A DNA stretch of 64,000 nt, from positions 14,285,975-14,349,974 of the forward strand of contig CM048846.1 in NCBI GenBank assembly GCA_026545225.1, read 5' to 3'. This DNA comes from Cornus controversa (Eukaryota; Streptophyta; Magnoliopsida; Cornales; Cornaceae). This document shows positions 1 to 13,346 of the stretch, in pieces. Both the position numbers and the translations under genes were made by a program. The notes under the pieces are model-generated. The model was not told where the DNA came from. It saw only the letters and a list, made by a program, of their open reading frames with translations, and did not search any database. Numbering within the stretch: the first letter of the stretch is position 1; every line of letters starts with the position of its first letter.

Positions 1-461
1 CCCACTGTATATTATTTTCTTTTTGTTTCTGAAATGATGCAAGTCATTCTTATGATTTTTAAGTGTTGCATATTAGTCAGACTTCTTTATTTTTCCAAAT
101 ACTCTGAAAAGTATTGTTGAACTTGGTAAGTTTCGAATTTTTCAGTTCCAAAAGAAGAAAAGGAAACATGTTTCTTATTTCTTTTTGCCCTCAATAAAAC
201 AGAAACATGAAACATTTTTGGTAGAAATATTTGTTGTGCAAAGAAATGAAAACAAAAACAGTAAGGCTTGTTTGGCATTGAAAAATAATGTTGTTGTCAA
301 AATATTGATATCCTATATTTCAGTTATTCATTTAATCAGCATTTTTGGCTAATTGAGCAATGAGACATGGCGTACTGGTTTTCTCTGTGCAATCTAATTT
401 CCAGTACTCAAAAGAAAAAGAGAATTCAACTCCACATAATCTGCGACTGCACAGTACTTAC

Positions 462-655
462 AAAGTAGGGAGAAACCCCCCTGCACTATACTAGTTTTTG
501 CAAGTTGTCCCTCTGCATTGCGATTTTCCCCCTTAACTATTGAAAATGTTGCAGGATACCTCTCTCTGGGGGGAGGCAAATTGTAACATTTTCAATAATT
601 GAGGGCGGCAACTTGCAAAAACTGGTATAGTACAGGTTTTTTTTGTTTTGCAATT
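462..655. repeat. Fold-back (inverted-repeat) MITE in a VPS35 intron
   Basis: The left arm reads CTGCACTATACTAGTTTTTG and continues into CAAGTTG. The right arm, on the opposite strand, reads CTGTACTATACCAGTTTTTG and also continues into CAAGTTG. The two arms are nearly perfect inverted copies with a short central part containing TTGAAAATGTT and its complement. This is the structure of a small fold-back or MITE element. No open frame is present. The target duplication was not resolved. Confidence 0.55.
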
Positions 656-1412
656 AACCCTAGAAAGTAATTTCAGCTAAGTCCAAAGTGTTAATATATC
701 TTTTGTGGAAAAGGTGCACTGGTTCTTTCTATGCAATCTAATCCCAATTACGTGTAAAATATAAAAAACAAAGCAAATACGTTAGCTAATGATACAAATG
801 CTAAAATGATATGCTCATATCTGGTAAATGTTTGAATGATTGGAGAAATAAACAACAATGTGCTTGCAAATTGAATAATAATTCAGATTTGTTATAATGT
901 ATAAGAGATATTGGAAGAAGAGAGAGTAATATATATATGTAATATATAGAGGAATATGAGAGAGAGACATGCACTTGGAGTTAAAGGATCAGGGTTGGGA
1001 GGAGGTGCGGCAGATTGGGGTGGTTAGAAAGGGGATGGGGGTGACTTCAGAAGTTTGGTGAAAAAACGAGTGGAATCATGTTTTTTTCTGCTTAGGTGGT
1101 CGGAGGGTGACCTGAAACAACTTTCTTTTTCTTTGTTTTCATATTTTGTTCCTTTTCTACAAATAGTTTTCGAAAGAAAAAAAACACACACACACCAAAC
1201 ATGTTTTAAAATTTCTGGTGTCAAAATTTCCGAAAGCAAAAACAAGAAAATCTAAAACTACACAATTACCAAATAGCCCTTATATCGTCCTCTTCTTGAC
1301 TATCCTCACATTCTTTCTATTAACTTTTATAATTTTTTCTACATTCATTTTGGAGATTGGGAGATGTGCATTGAGATTGCAAATGTGATACCCATGCTAT
1401 ATGTTGATGCAG

Positions 1413-4400
1413 GTGATTGAAGCACAGGTTGACATGCCAACTGCTGGAGCTGTAACTTTATATTCATCCCTTCTTACATTTACCATTCATGTTCACCCAG
1501 ATCGGCTTGATTATGTGGATCAAATATTGGTAGGTCTCCTTTCAGCTTGCTTTCATTTATATGTATAGTTCCTAGTTTCACATGTACTCTTTTCTTGCCT
1601 ACACACCAAGATTTGTGTTCATGTCATTTAGCTGATTTCTTGGTCGTTCTCTCTCCGGATTGAGTTAAGAATCACAAGCAAAATGAAAATTTTAATTTAT
1701 TTGGTTCGTTGGTCTTCAATTGGGAGCACCTTAATTTTTTCTTTTTCCCAGTAAGGCTGCTCATGGATGAATGTCCTTTAATGGATGTCTTAAAGAGTTC
1801 TTAACTCCATTTGACTCATTAAAGTTATAATGGGATTTTTCTATGTTTGCTAGGAGGGAAGGAATGAGGAGGAAGGGAAGAGAGGAGGGATGAAACAACC
1901 TTCCATTGTTTGGTAGAAGGGAAAGGAAGAGGGGAAGGATGTGAGGAGGGATAAGACATCCTTCAGATTGCACCATTTTGCGTCCATCCAAAGGTGGGAG
2001 GTGGTAGATAAGAGAGAAAATAGATATTTGTTGGATAATTTGCAAAGATGTCCCTACCCTCATTTTAATATATTTGATTTATATACTTAAGGGTATATTA
2101 TTAAAATAATAATAACATCTATTTCCTTCCCTTCCATCCAATTAAACAAAAGGAGGGATGAATACCATCCCTTCCCTAGGGCTGCCTCATCCATCCCTTC
2201 CCCTCTCCCTTCCATCCATTTTTGCCTCTCTTCTACTGAACGGAGCATTAGAGAAGTATTATGATTAATTAATGTCCTGTAATTGCAAATCTTTTTGGTT
2301 TTGTAAAGTTTGACAAGCCTGAATATAACAATGTACTTGTGCAAATTTTCAGAATTCCATAGTGAAAGCACAAAAGGAACTAATTTAAAGGCCATGAAAA
2401 GGCGTGTACCCAGTGCGGTGCCATCAGTTGATGGTGCGAGGAGAGATATATGGGGTACACACCTAGCTTTTGGCATTATTTGCATAAAGTGGCTGCCATT
2501 AGACTCAAGCCCATGTGACATGCAAGTTGCTATATTTGCATTTGAGCCTTTTTTCCTTCATATGACATGCAAGTTGCTATATATTAAAATGTACCTCGAT
2601 TCTCTGCTAGTTCAAGGCATGGGTTTTGAGGGATTGTACACTGGGTTGCACTCAGATTATATGCTCTATTTACTTTTTAAATACTTGGTTGGGAGTACTC
2701 ATTTAGAACCTAATTGGGAATGGACTGGAACTCTAACAGTTATTTTATGGGCTTGTTCACTAGAAAAATATACTCACTTCAGGTAGGTTCACATCATTGC
2801 ATTTATTCTGGATGGTCTGCGTGGACTTGTTTTATTTGATTTTGGAATTTGATGAATGAGATATTTCTCAGGGTGCATCAATGCTGTTTGGATTGACTTA
2901 AAACAGTGTCAGCATTTATTAAATTCATCTTTCCCATCTTCTTCAGGGAGCATGTGTAAAGAAACTCTCTGGCAAAGGAAAGCTTGATGACAGCAAAGCT
3001 ACAAAACAGATTGTTGCACTTCTAAGTGGTCCATTGGAGAAATATAATGATATTGAGACTGCCTTGAAGCTTTCTAATTATCCCCGTGTCATGGAATACC
3101 TAGATGATGAAACAAATAAAGTCATGGCCGGTGTTATAATTCGAAGTATCATGAAAAGCAAGACTTGTATTTCTACTGCTGACAAGGTTTGTATATACCT
3201 CTACTGCTGACAAGGTTTGTATATACCTCTGATGTATACTGCTATTCGAGATGGTGCTTTTATGACATTGAACTTTTGGGTTTTTGTAGGTTGAGGCATT
3301 GTTTGAACTAATAAAAGGGCTTATCGAAGATTTGGATGGGAATCTTCACGACGAGGTGTTTTGGAATAATTAAATGAGTACATTTTGTTTTAATGCTTAT
3401 TGCTTAGAATTTTATGCCAAGACTTGCATGATTTCTTCCACTTTCATCCATTTCATTAATTTCTGTTTTATATTAGTTTTTGGAAATGAGCCACTCACAT
3501 GATAGTGTTCATCATATACTTTTTTTTTTCTACGGTCAGCTTGATGAGGAGGATTTCAAGGAAGAGCAGAATTCTGTTGCACGCCTTATTCAGATGCTGT
3601 ATAATAATAGTCCTGAAGAGATGCTAAAGGTAATAATAATTCTTTCTTTAAAAACTTCTGTAGGTATTTGTCTGTTGACTCTGTTATACATAAAACATAT
3701 ATATGAACATAGATGTCAATGGTGTCGTTGTTAGTAACAGTTTGGTGCAAGCCTTACAACATTTCTCACTTCAGAAAAAAATAAAAAAAATGACAGTTTG
3801 GTGCATCAACTGAGGTTATTTAAAATGTAAGAGATAACTATTCAGTATAAATGTTGTTGGATGACTTCTCTGCTGAATATACACCAAGTTTCTTTTCTTT
3901 TTATTTTCCCCATCTCTTGATAACTAACCTTGGTGAGAAGAAGGAAGCTAGGTTGGCTTCTAATTTACATTGAGAGATACCATATACCATCTTAATTTGA
4001 TGTGTCATTTTTACACTTCCTGTTTTGAAAAGTTCATTATCTACCATGGAGTTGAACCAAGTATGTTGAAACTTACTTGCCAGACATAAGTGTGCCTAGT
4101 TTTGATGTTTACTTTTGCCCGACAGAAGTATGCCTAGTTTTGATATTTACATTCAAACTTCCACTGTCCTTCGTGAATTAGTTCCACCTTCCGCTGACTA
4201 AGTTTCGGCTGAATTAGAAGCTCAAAGCCTTGGTTGCATCAGTTGCTTCTGTGAAATCCTATCATCTACTCATCTTATTCAAGCTTATAATTATTAATAT
4301 AGAGTTTTGATCTTCTGCATTTTTTTTAATTGTTTGCATTATGCCATACTTTTTGTCATTTCTATGATTGATATATTACATCAGATTCCCCCACTATACA

Positions 4401-7400
4401 TAAGATTTCTTTTTCCTTATTTTTGAACAATTTAAGCATGCCTATATGGTCATTCATTTTCTATTTTATCTGGGCTGCCCAAAGAGGGAGTGGGGGTGTA
4501 GGCTTCACTTTAGTTTCTCATGACAGTGTATTTGCTTACATTATCTATTAATTTCAGCAACATCTGTTTCCTTTCTTTTTCTTTATGGTGTTGACCCCGA
4601 TTTATTTGTTGACTTCCAGATCATATGTACTGTGAGGAAGCATATTCTGAATGGAGGACCAAAGCGGCTTCCCTTTACCATTCCTCCACTTATTTTTAAA
4701 GCACTAAAGGTTTGATTCTGTCTTTAATCTGTAAGTCAAAATTGTGTCATCTGATGGTCCTAACTAGTTTGAAGATGTGGAAAGCAGTTCCTGCAACATA
4801 TTTCAGTATTGGAATGCATAATGGCAAGTTAAATTCAGGATGCGTTTTGTGGCTGTATTGTTAATTATAGACACATTGTAACACATTCCATTTGTGATGC
4901 AAACTTGTTAATTCTAAACTTCTTATTTAGCGAAGCGAAGCTAGTAGTGTGATTGATGAAGGCATAGAATGCAGGATAGCTATCCATTTGATTAGTGCGT
5001 GTGCACACATGTTATATTGTATCATAAACAGATTTGTTGACGAAATACTAAAAATAATGCACACCTAAGCCAAGGTGACTGTAGTAAAGTGGGTAAATGT
5101 TGGCATCACATCTAAAAGGGAGGTGGGGTTATGGGTTCTTTTCTTAGCGTTGATAATGTGTATATATATTGAACATGTAGTTAAAACTTATTTTGATGTT
5201 AAATTCAGCTATAACTATGTCGGATTTTTTATTTTTTTTGTAAGTAACTATAATTATGAGGATAAAATACCAAAGTGGGCATTATAATTTTCCATGCGGT
5301 ATAAATGTAACATAGATGTGGGCATGTGACTGCTTAGTTGAGTTGGTTGAAACATTGTTTAAATTGTAATATATTCGTCACTTCATGAAATACTGGTCAA
5401 AAATTGTTTAAATTGACTTAGGGCCAGTAAGGAGAATTTAAATTAGTGTGCTAATAAATATAGTTAAAATGTTTGTATATCCTCAAATTATATAGACAAT
5501 TCCACTCTATCTGAATTTTATGCCAGTTTGACCTTTTATTTGATAAAATGAAATGAGATTTTGGAATTGGATTTGCCATGATTATTTAGACTGATCCGAT
5601 ATGTTGTGTTGTTAAAGTGAAAATTAGTTTCAGAATAAATTGAAAAAAATCCAAAGGATGCGATGATTATTAAGACTGATCCAATATGTTTTGTGTTATT
5701 AAAGTGAAAATTAGTTTCAGAATAAATTGAAAAAAATACAAAAGATGCATTTTGTTGCAAAGGTATCTCAGTCCATGGATTTGGGGGAACAAGTCAGACC
5801 AATTTTCTTGGGAATTCTAACCTAAAATGGTCCTGATAAATTTTAAACAAAAATACAGAAATCTAAGAGCATGCATTATATAGATCCACAAATTTTGACT
5901 GGCATTTATATATATATCTTCAATGCATTCTTAGATTTCCAGATTTATGTATCTGTAAAAAAATATCCAGGTTTATTATTGTAAATATACACAGAAATGA
6001 ATGAAGTCTTCCTAAGCATACGGCATCGGCATTGTAAATATTGTATAAAATTTGTTTTTCAGAAAAATGCAAAAAATTATGAATTAAGAAGCCTTCCCCC
6101 TCCCCTCCCTTTTCTATGTTCCCTCTTTCTAGAAAATTATACTTCTCTCTGCCCAAAAACTTATGGATACCGGCAGTATGTATTGGTAAAGATAATTTTG
6201 GCACATAACTGAAATTATTTGTCATGTGCAGTTGGTTAGGCAATTGCAAGGTGAGGCCCGCGAGGATGAGAATGTTTTTGGAGATGAGGCATCAGCAGCT
6301 ACGCCAAAGAAAATTTTTCAGCTTTTGAATCAGGTAACTTCTTGTTGGAAGGGGGATTATATATGATGTTTTCTATTCAAGTGGTATTGCCAATAAATTG
6401 ATGCATCACACTTTGGTTGTTTGACATTATAATCTTTAAGCGTGTAGTTCATTCTTTTGGGTATAATTGTATTTTTTTTTTGGTAAAATTGTTTGCTTGC
6501 TTTTTTTTTTGAACTTTAACATTTTCCTGTTGCATTTTATCTAACTGGATTGTTTAACTTGATCTTGGTACCTTTGTGCATTTATGTGGGTTTTTTAAAC
6601 TTGATATTTAAGCTTGGGATACATTGGTGATCCTAATATGTTACAACAAGACTTAAAATAGATCATTACTGTCAATTTTTTTTATAGCTCTGTCTTTTTC
6701 TCTCTCTCATTCTGTTTTTTTTTTTTTTTAATATGTCTGCACATGATCTTTTTCATGCTATGTTGATATGGAAGGCTTGTCTGTCTGTCAATTTCTATGC
6801 AATGTACATGTCTTCCATCTTACTATCTTCATTAGTTTTGTTTCCTTTTTGTTTCAGACAATCGAGGCTCTGTCAACTGTTCCAGTACCTGAACTGGCAC
6901 TGCGGTTATACTTGCAATGTGCTGAGGTACATGAAAATGCTTGGCCTTAGACTATTTGTAGGACCGAGCAGCATAATCATGTTAGTTATGACCTGCATCT
7001 GTTTCTGTTCTCTTAAATTTCAGGCTGCAAATGAATGTGATTTAGAGCCTGTTGCCTACGAATTTTTCACCCAAGCATACATACTATATGAAGAAGAAAT
7101 TCCGGTAATTGAATACATACTGAGCTATTTTGCTTGTATGTGTCTCTGTTTTTCCTTTTTCCGGGGGACTGACTGTGTTCTTAGAGCCTTGGAAGTGTTA
7201 AATGAATGAAGTAATGCTTATTTCTTCTTCGTTTCTTGGTTACGGATGTTGTGATAGGACTCCAAAGCACAGGTGACTGCAATGCACCTGATAATAGGGA
7301 CTCTTCAGAGGATGCATGTATTTGGTGTTGAGAATAGGGATACATTAACACACAAGGCCACTGGGGTAATAATTATAGCATATGGTCTATTCATAGACAT

Positions 7401-8270
7401 AGACTCATTTCAGCCTAATTCCGTCAAATTTCTGATATGAAGCTTTTCTTGTTGAGCAGTATTCTGCTAAGCTTTTGAAGAAGCCTGATCAGTGTAGAGC
7501 TGTTTATGCATGTTCACACCTCTTCTGGGTTGATGATCACGATAGCATGAAGGACGGAGAGAGGTGCATTACTGTACACTTCACATTCATAAAAGGCCTC
7601 ATAATACCTGTACATGTTCATGGTTATGTATCATCATGTGGGTGTAATAATCATGGGAGGAATATGTCCAAGCGCAGATTTGCTGTAACTAGATCACATA
7701 AGCAGTACTAGTTTTTTTTTTGTGTGGCTGAATCTGATCATTCCTTGTTTCTATAAAATTTTCTGTGCTTGTTAAGAAAAAAGATTGAATTTTTCTGCTG
7801 CTTGGTTTTTCATCAATTTGGTCTTGTTTCCAGGGTCTTGCTTTGTTTAAAGCGCGCATTAAGAATTGCAAATGCTGCTCAACAAATGGCCAATGCGGCA
7901 CGTGGCAGCAGCGGATCAGTCATGCTCTTTGTTGAAATAATGAACAAGTAAATAGTTCCATGCTTCATAATTGTTCATTTGTTAAATCACTGCATTTTTT
8001 TTCCCTTCAATTTATAACTAATGGAAAATTTTATGTTTTTGTAACCTCAGGTATCTCTATTTCTTTGAGAAGGGGAATCCGCAGATCACTGTTGCTGCAA
8101 TCCAGGGCCTGATTGAATTAATCACGACTGAGATGCACAGTGACAATATGACACCAGATCCAGCTGCAGATGCTTTCTTAGCTAGTACACTGCGGTACAT
8201 CCAGTTCCAGAAGCAGAAAGGTGGTGCAGTGGGTGAGAAATATGAGGCCATTAAGGCATTAGCTGGATGA
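1413..8270 (+). CDS. VPS35: VPS35, retromer core subunit (3' half, 12 exons)
   Basis: VPS35 is the alpha-solenoid scaffold of the retromer, which retrieves sorting receptors from endosomes and prevacuolar compartments. Twelve in-frame exons with GT-AG introns were read: 1413-1529, 2947-3186, 3290-3355, 3540-3629, 4620-4709, 6232-6333, 6858-6926, 7024-7104, 7258-7365, 7460-7563, 7834-7947 and 8051-8270 (TGA). They encode 466 residues. The reading includes plant VPS35 motifs such as HPDRLDYVDQIL, YPRVMEYLDDETNKVMA, DQCRAVYACSHLFW and LRYIQFQKQKGG. Plant VPS35 is usually about 790 aa, so this is the C-terminal part, which holds the HEAT-like repeats that contact VPS29. The start and N-terminal exons lie before base 1. 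No break is seen in the frame. Oddities are a 28-bp duplication over the donor of the 2947-3186 exon and several intronic repeats. The identification is firm; the exon edges were placed by eye. Confidence 0.95.
1840..2252. repeat. MITE-like element with G-rich and C-rich ends, in a VPS35 intron
   Basis: The left side is a purine-rich block (AGGAGGGAAGGAATGAGGAG). The right side is its approximate inverse (CCCTTCCATCCATTTTTGCC) ending near CGGAGCATTAG. The ends resemble the element at 53.0-53.8 kb (a GTTTGGTTG-type terminus followed by GGAGGGATGG), so the two look like one family. The borders are approximate and no clear target duplication was found. It lies in the intron between the VPS35 exons at 1413-1529 and 2947-3186. 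Confidence 0.5.
3172..3228 (+). repeat. 28-bp tandem duplication spanning a VPS35 5' splice site
   Basis: Two adjacent identical 28-bp units at 3173-3200 and 3201-3228 each contain GCTGACAAG followed by GTTTGTATATA. The first copy holds the real exon end (codons S-T-A-D-K) and donor. The second holds an exact copy of the donor 28 bp downstream. Use of the second donor would add 28 nt and shift the frame. Confidence 0.85.
5573..5748. repeat. 87-bp tandem duplication in a VPS35 intron
   Basis: Two consecutive near-identical copies of about 87 bp share AAAGTGAAAATTAGTTTCAG and a following AATAAATTGAAAAAAAT block. They lie in the intron between the exons at 4620-4709 and 6232-6333. The repeat is non-coding. 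Confidence 0.7.
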
Positions 8271-8550
8271 CTGGTTTCTGAAGTAAGTAAGCGTATTCAT
8301 TACGTGACAGCAGGAGATAGCTTTTGTTGAAAGGGGGTTCATAAATGATTTTTCGGTTTTGGACCAAGTCTGCGGCAACAGAACTAGGTGGCTGCTATGT
8401 TTCTGGTGGAAGAAAGGCTTGTGTGTCCTAGTTCAATGCAATATTGTCTTTAGGGAAGTGTACTGCTTTGAAAATTTCATGACGACTACAATAACATTTT
8501 TGATTATAATGAAAGGATTCAACTTTGAGCAAAACCTCTTTCTTTAGTTA
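8271..8550 (+). other. VPS35 3' UTR (approximate)
   Basis: This non-coding sequence directly follows the VPS35 stop. No perfect AATAAA occurs nearby; an AATGAA-type variant near 8508 is the best weak poly(A) signal. The end is therefore uncertain and could run to about 8700. Confidence 0.4.
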
Positions 8551-8559
8551 GGTTTTGGA

Positions 8560-9834
8560 TAAGATGATTCAGGGAAGCCATTTTCCATGCATTATCCTTT
8601 TTTCTTCTTTGCTTCACACACACAGACACACATATATATATTCCCCTCTTTTCTGATTCTTCCTATGAACAAACTGCTGCCTCCACTTGAGACTCAACCT
8701 GTAATAGTGTCATGTGATGGGTGATGTTTTTCTGCACCAACATTTAGTTTTGAGTAACTCAATACTTTTGCTTGGACCATTTGCACTCGCATGCAAATAT
8801 GTGAATCAGAAACAGGTATGTATGCATGTGGTCAATGATCCTTGTATGTGACAAGTGCATTGTACGCACCATATATCTATTATCAGTTCTTGAAAAACAT
8901 TACTTTTTTTACATGTAGCCAACACAAATTTCATGGATTAATAAGAGCAAACCTCCATTCAGGTCGTTTAGACCACGTCCACTTGAAAAACAGAGTTGTC
9001 CTCCACAGAAAATTTTCTTATTTCCTTTGTAAAATTTCAAATATAAAAAAATACTCCATTATAAAAATATATATTCCCCACTGAAATTTTAGCTCTAACC
9101 TAATCACTATTTCTATTATCATGTTGACTTGTTGTATGCCATTATAAATATGCAACTTCAAGAGTTAAATATTCGTTTTACTAAGGGAATACTCAGTTCT
9201 TGCTTTGTATGATATATTTGTTTCCGAATGATTCATTTTCTGCTTTTGAGAAGAAAATTTTAATTTTTCTTATTCAATTTTTATCCAAAAGAATGTTCTT
9301 CAGTTGTTATCATAAAACTTGATGATCAATCTGATACTGCTATTGTATATGTGCACTCTAGCCGTGAGTTTGAAAGATTAAAAGGAATTGGTCATCTTAC
9401 CAAAAAATAAATAAGGTGTATTCATTAGTTTATTTTCTTGTGACATTGGCATTGAAAATATACTCAATAAATGTTAAAATTATTTTGTTTATTATGAAAA
9501 AAAGATGTTCTTTTTGTTTAAGACTGACCCCTTTCAAATAATTTTTTAGATCTACCTGCATGGTAAAAATGTTGACAAAAAATTGATATGATACGTATTC
9601 ATTGAGTGGACATATCAATTACATGATATGCTTGATGCACCCAATATCAGTTGGTGGTACAATATCTCACACCGTAAAAGAATTGAAGATTCAGCTGATC
9701 AATGAAAATTTGTATATACTCCAAAAATTAAAGTCTTACATATATAAAGGAAGATAGATTGATCCACTCCTTTCCAAATTAAACGTGAAGTGAGAATAGT
9801 GCAAGAAAAGCGTCATTTCTTGTTATAAGGATTT

Positions 9835-9868
<34 letters not shown>

Positions 9869-12800
9869 AGTCAACAATTCTCAACAGGTAGTACAACTGC
9901 TAAGTACCTGTTTGGCAACCTTTTTGTTGCCATTTGAATACTGTTGCAATTATTGTTGAGAAGAGATCTAAATTGAAAACAAAAAATTAGTGCTTCTTAA
10001 TGTTTTGGCACGGTAGCAAAAATACTATAGAAGTGAATAGTATCCAAAAAAAAACCCTTTAGGTGACTTTTTCTATCTAATCATTTTGTTTTTCAATCTT
10101 ACAACACTTTTTACCAAACATATATTTTCATATTTTTGCTTCCAAAAATCTTGCAACAAATTTTACGTTAGCAAACATTTTTTTCAATTACTTGAACACA
10201 CTCTATAACAAAAACGGTTGCTTAACACAAAATAAAAACAGTTGCCAAACAAATACTAAAGTAACTTTTAGAAACATCAATTCTTTTAAACAATAACGGG
10301 TAAGTATATATTTTTGAAAATAAACAAATATAAATAGATTATATAATATAATATTTCATTCACCCAAAAATCTATCAATCCCCACATGAATGAAATATTA
10401 TTAAAATTACAAGTGAATATAAGTGAAAATTTATGCATGAGCAATAAACTATAGAAGCCCATCTCCCTCCATGATATGGATCCGGCTAACACGCTAGTCT
10501 CGAGGCATCACTTCATAAAGATTTATTAATATTTTCACACTGCCTCAACATATTTGTTTTTCATCATTCTCTTTCATTATGCTCTTTTATGATTTTATTT
10601 TTTTATTTTTATGATGTATGCATCTACATGTTTCATGGAAAAATATGAGCACCACAGAATACTGTACTCCTGTACTCCGATTAACGAAAACTCTCTATTT
10701 TTTTTAATAATAAAAATTAACAATTCACCGTTGACAATGAGTACAATACCCGGAGTACCCAATGCTTCTCCCTATTTCACATATTTACTCAATGTGTGAG
10801 TCTAACATAAAATAAAATTTCTCTCTCATAATTAACCTAGTAACATATGGCTCACACCACTCTTGTACACTAAATAGTCTCAAATTTACTTGTGACATGT
10901 TTTTTATATACATATGCCCACATTAAATAGTTTCAAAATTACTTGTGACATATCATTTACACACATGCGTACTCAAATTCACATGTGAAAGAAAAATTCT
11001 AATTTAAGACACTAAATTGCAACTCCCACATTAAAATATAAGTTTGTCACAATAATAGTGATTAATTTCTAATAGCAATCAAATTCTGAAGTTAGTAAGT
11101 CACAACTTACCACGTGTTAATGTTTCATATCATACGAAAATTCTAGAATTAAATAAAGATAATTTTTCATTTACTTTTGTTGATGGTGGGAGTTAAATCA
11201 CATTCGTAGGCAACCTCTTAGGTTAGGTCTTCAGACTCTATGTTTGGAAGTCACCCTCTTTTTGCACCTATTTGAAGTTAGCTCTTTTTTTAAAATGAAT
11301 TTTAAAAATGAGCTTAAATTTGGTTCACCGTGACATCACGAGTCAAGGGACTCTCGACCTTTTACTCAACAAGAGCATGATTTAACATCACAATAAAATT
11401 TAAAGCAATGTTACACGTCCCGAATAAATATTTTAAAATATATGTCGAATTTATGTTTTTCATTATTTTAAAAGATAAAATTAAATAGTAAGTTAGTATT
11501 AGTGAAATTTCTCCCATACAAGAAGTTCTGGTGGTATATATGATGATGTCTATTTTTAAATAAGCTCCATATTTTCTGTCACATAAATTTAAAATATATT
11601 TCGGAATATTTATTCAAGACATGTAACATTTTCTTAAAATTTAAGTAACCAATACGATAACCTATTGTTACAATTCTTTTCTATATTACAAAAAATAATG
11701 GCTACCCGAATTTCATGTACCACCCTAAAATAAAAAGAACAGATATCGAGAAACTAAATAAAATTCAATCATAAAATACCCTAACAAAAATAAATAAATA
11801 ACAAAACCTAGCACGAGCACCCCATAAAGTCTTTCTCAAAAGCGTCACCGAGCACCAAATTTAAACACCTGAAATGTGAAAAAAAAATAAGGGGTGAGCT
11901 TGGAGTCCAATAAGTAATATTATAGTTAATCGATAAGAACCATCATATCCCCGTAGTTAGTACAATTATATTAAAATAACACAATTATGCAGTGCAGTAT
12001 ATTACTTAACTACTAAGGAATTAGACAATAAGATCATATAAAACCAACGAGGAGTTACCAACCATCTCTCATTAAACTCCAACCCCTCTACTAATCTAAT
12101 ATCATGTATCCAACTAACCGCTATCCATAGGCATCCTAAGCGCCAACCTAAACAAACAAACCATCACCATAACTATACTGAGTCTGCGCCTCATACGAAA
12201 TGACCAAAAATCTATCATATACATAGTGATAGGGCCCATACGAAACAGTGCCCAAATCACTATCATGTGGGAAGCTCTAATCACGGTGATATAGGTTTAT
12301 AAGAAAAATTAAGTCAAACAATTACTTGGAATGTGAAAATATTGTCCTTTCCATGTATCACTTCTAAATATGCACGCGAATCAATAAAATGATCATTTTA
12401 TATATCTATTTTTGTTTGGAATAGATAAACACACCCAACTTTTTACTAAGTAAATATGTGCATCTTGAATAAGAATAATGGTTTAAAGAATAAATTGCAC
12501 AAAGGTACTCAATTTTTTAGACCAGTTTGGATCAATTTTCTAAAAATAATTCTCAATAATCAGAAAACTATTTTTAGGGATAGTTGTAAGAAAATTATTT
12601 GAAAACAAACTAAAGTTATAAAAAAACAGTTTTCAAAAATTATTAACCAAACAAAAATTTCTTCAACTTTCTGATTTTCAATTCTCAATAAGGCAATTTG
12701 CTTTAAGATTATTTTTTGCAAACTCTTCGAAAAACAAAAACTGAAAAAGCATAAAAGATTGAAAAATCATTTGTCCTTCGAGTAGCTTTCGAATTGATAC

Positions 12801-13157
12801 AGGTTCTTTTAAACAAAGGCTAGAAGGAACATGTTCAATTAATTGTAGTAGCAGCAGTAATGAAAAGAAACAAATATATGAGTATGGGAAAATACATTGT
12901 GAAACTAGTGATAAGTCAGTATAACAACCATTTAAAAGTCAAAGAGTCTATTTGGTGTAGTTAACCCAAGTCAATTGAACAAGGTCAGTATATTCTTCAT
13001 GTTCTAAAATGAAAACTAGCATAACAAAACTTACCAGTCAATGAAGTAATCCAGAAACCAATGGTTCTGAGTGTAAAACTGAATCTTGCTAGAATTTATG
13101 AAAATAGAGATTAATGTTTCTGATGAGAGATAACTCAGTGATAAGGAAAAAAGTCAT

Positions 13158-13201
<44 letters not shown>

Positions 13202-13340
13202 ACCCACAAATAAGCAAAGCAAACTATAGATTTCTCCTCAGGACAGTACAAGTACTCATCACAATTGGGGAAAAAAATAGTTAAAAAAATTGAAAAAGAA
13301 AAACATAACTGCATCACTCACCCTGAAGAAGGAAGGACAA
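8560..13340. other. AT-rich intergenic region without a recognised gene
   Basis: No credible coding sequence was found on either strand. The region holds a MITE at 9903-10262, (TA)n tracts near 9840-9868 and 13157-13198, and an imperfect ~60-bp duplication near 10860-10985 (CAAATTTACTTGTGACAT and CAAAATTACTTGTGACAT). The part at 11790-12300 resembles degraded repeat DNA but could not be assigned to a family. Confidence 0.5.
9903..10262. repeat. MITE with GTACCTGTTTGGCAAC-type terminal inverted repeats
   Basis: The left end GTACCTGTTTGGCAAC and the inverted right end GTATTTGTTTGGCAAC differ at two positions. TAA flanks both sides, fitting a 3-bp target duplication of the PIF/Harbinger (Tourist) type. 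The interior of about 330 bp is non-coding. The family assignment is inferred from TSD size and terminal style only. Confidence 0.55.
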
Positions 13341-13346
13341 GAGGAA

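Noticed and set aside
2310-2786. 158-codon + strand frame in a VPS35 intron
   Set aside because: It lies fully inside an intron, no domain is recognisable, and it is interrupted by splice-like and repeat sequence. Chance opening is likely.
6733-7209. 158-codon + strand frame over VPS35 exons
   Set aside because: It merges true VPS35 codons with translated introns; the exon model explains it.
13135-13317. Open frame with a YIYIYIY run
   Set aside because: It is created by a (TA)n microsatellite and has no protein-like features.
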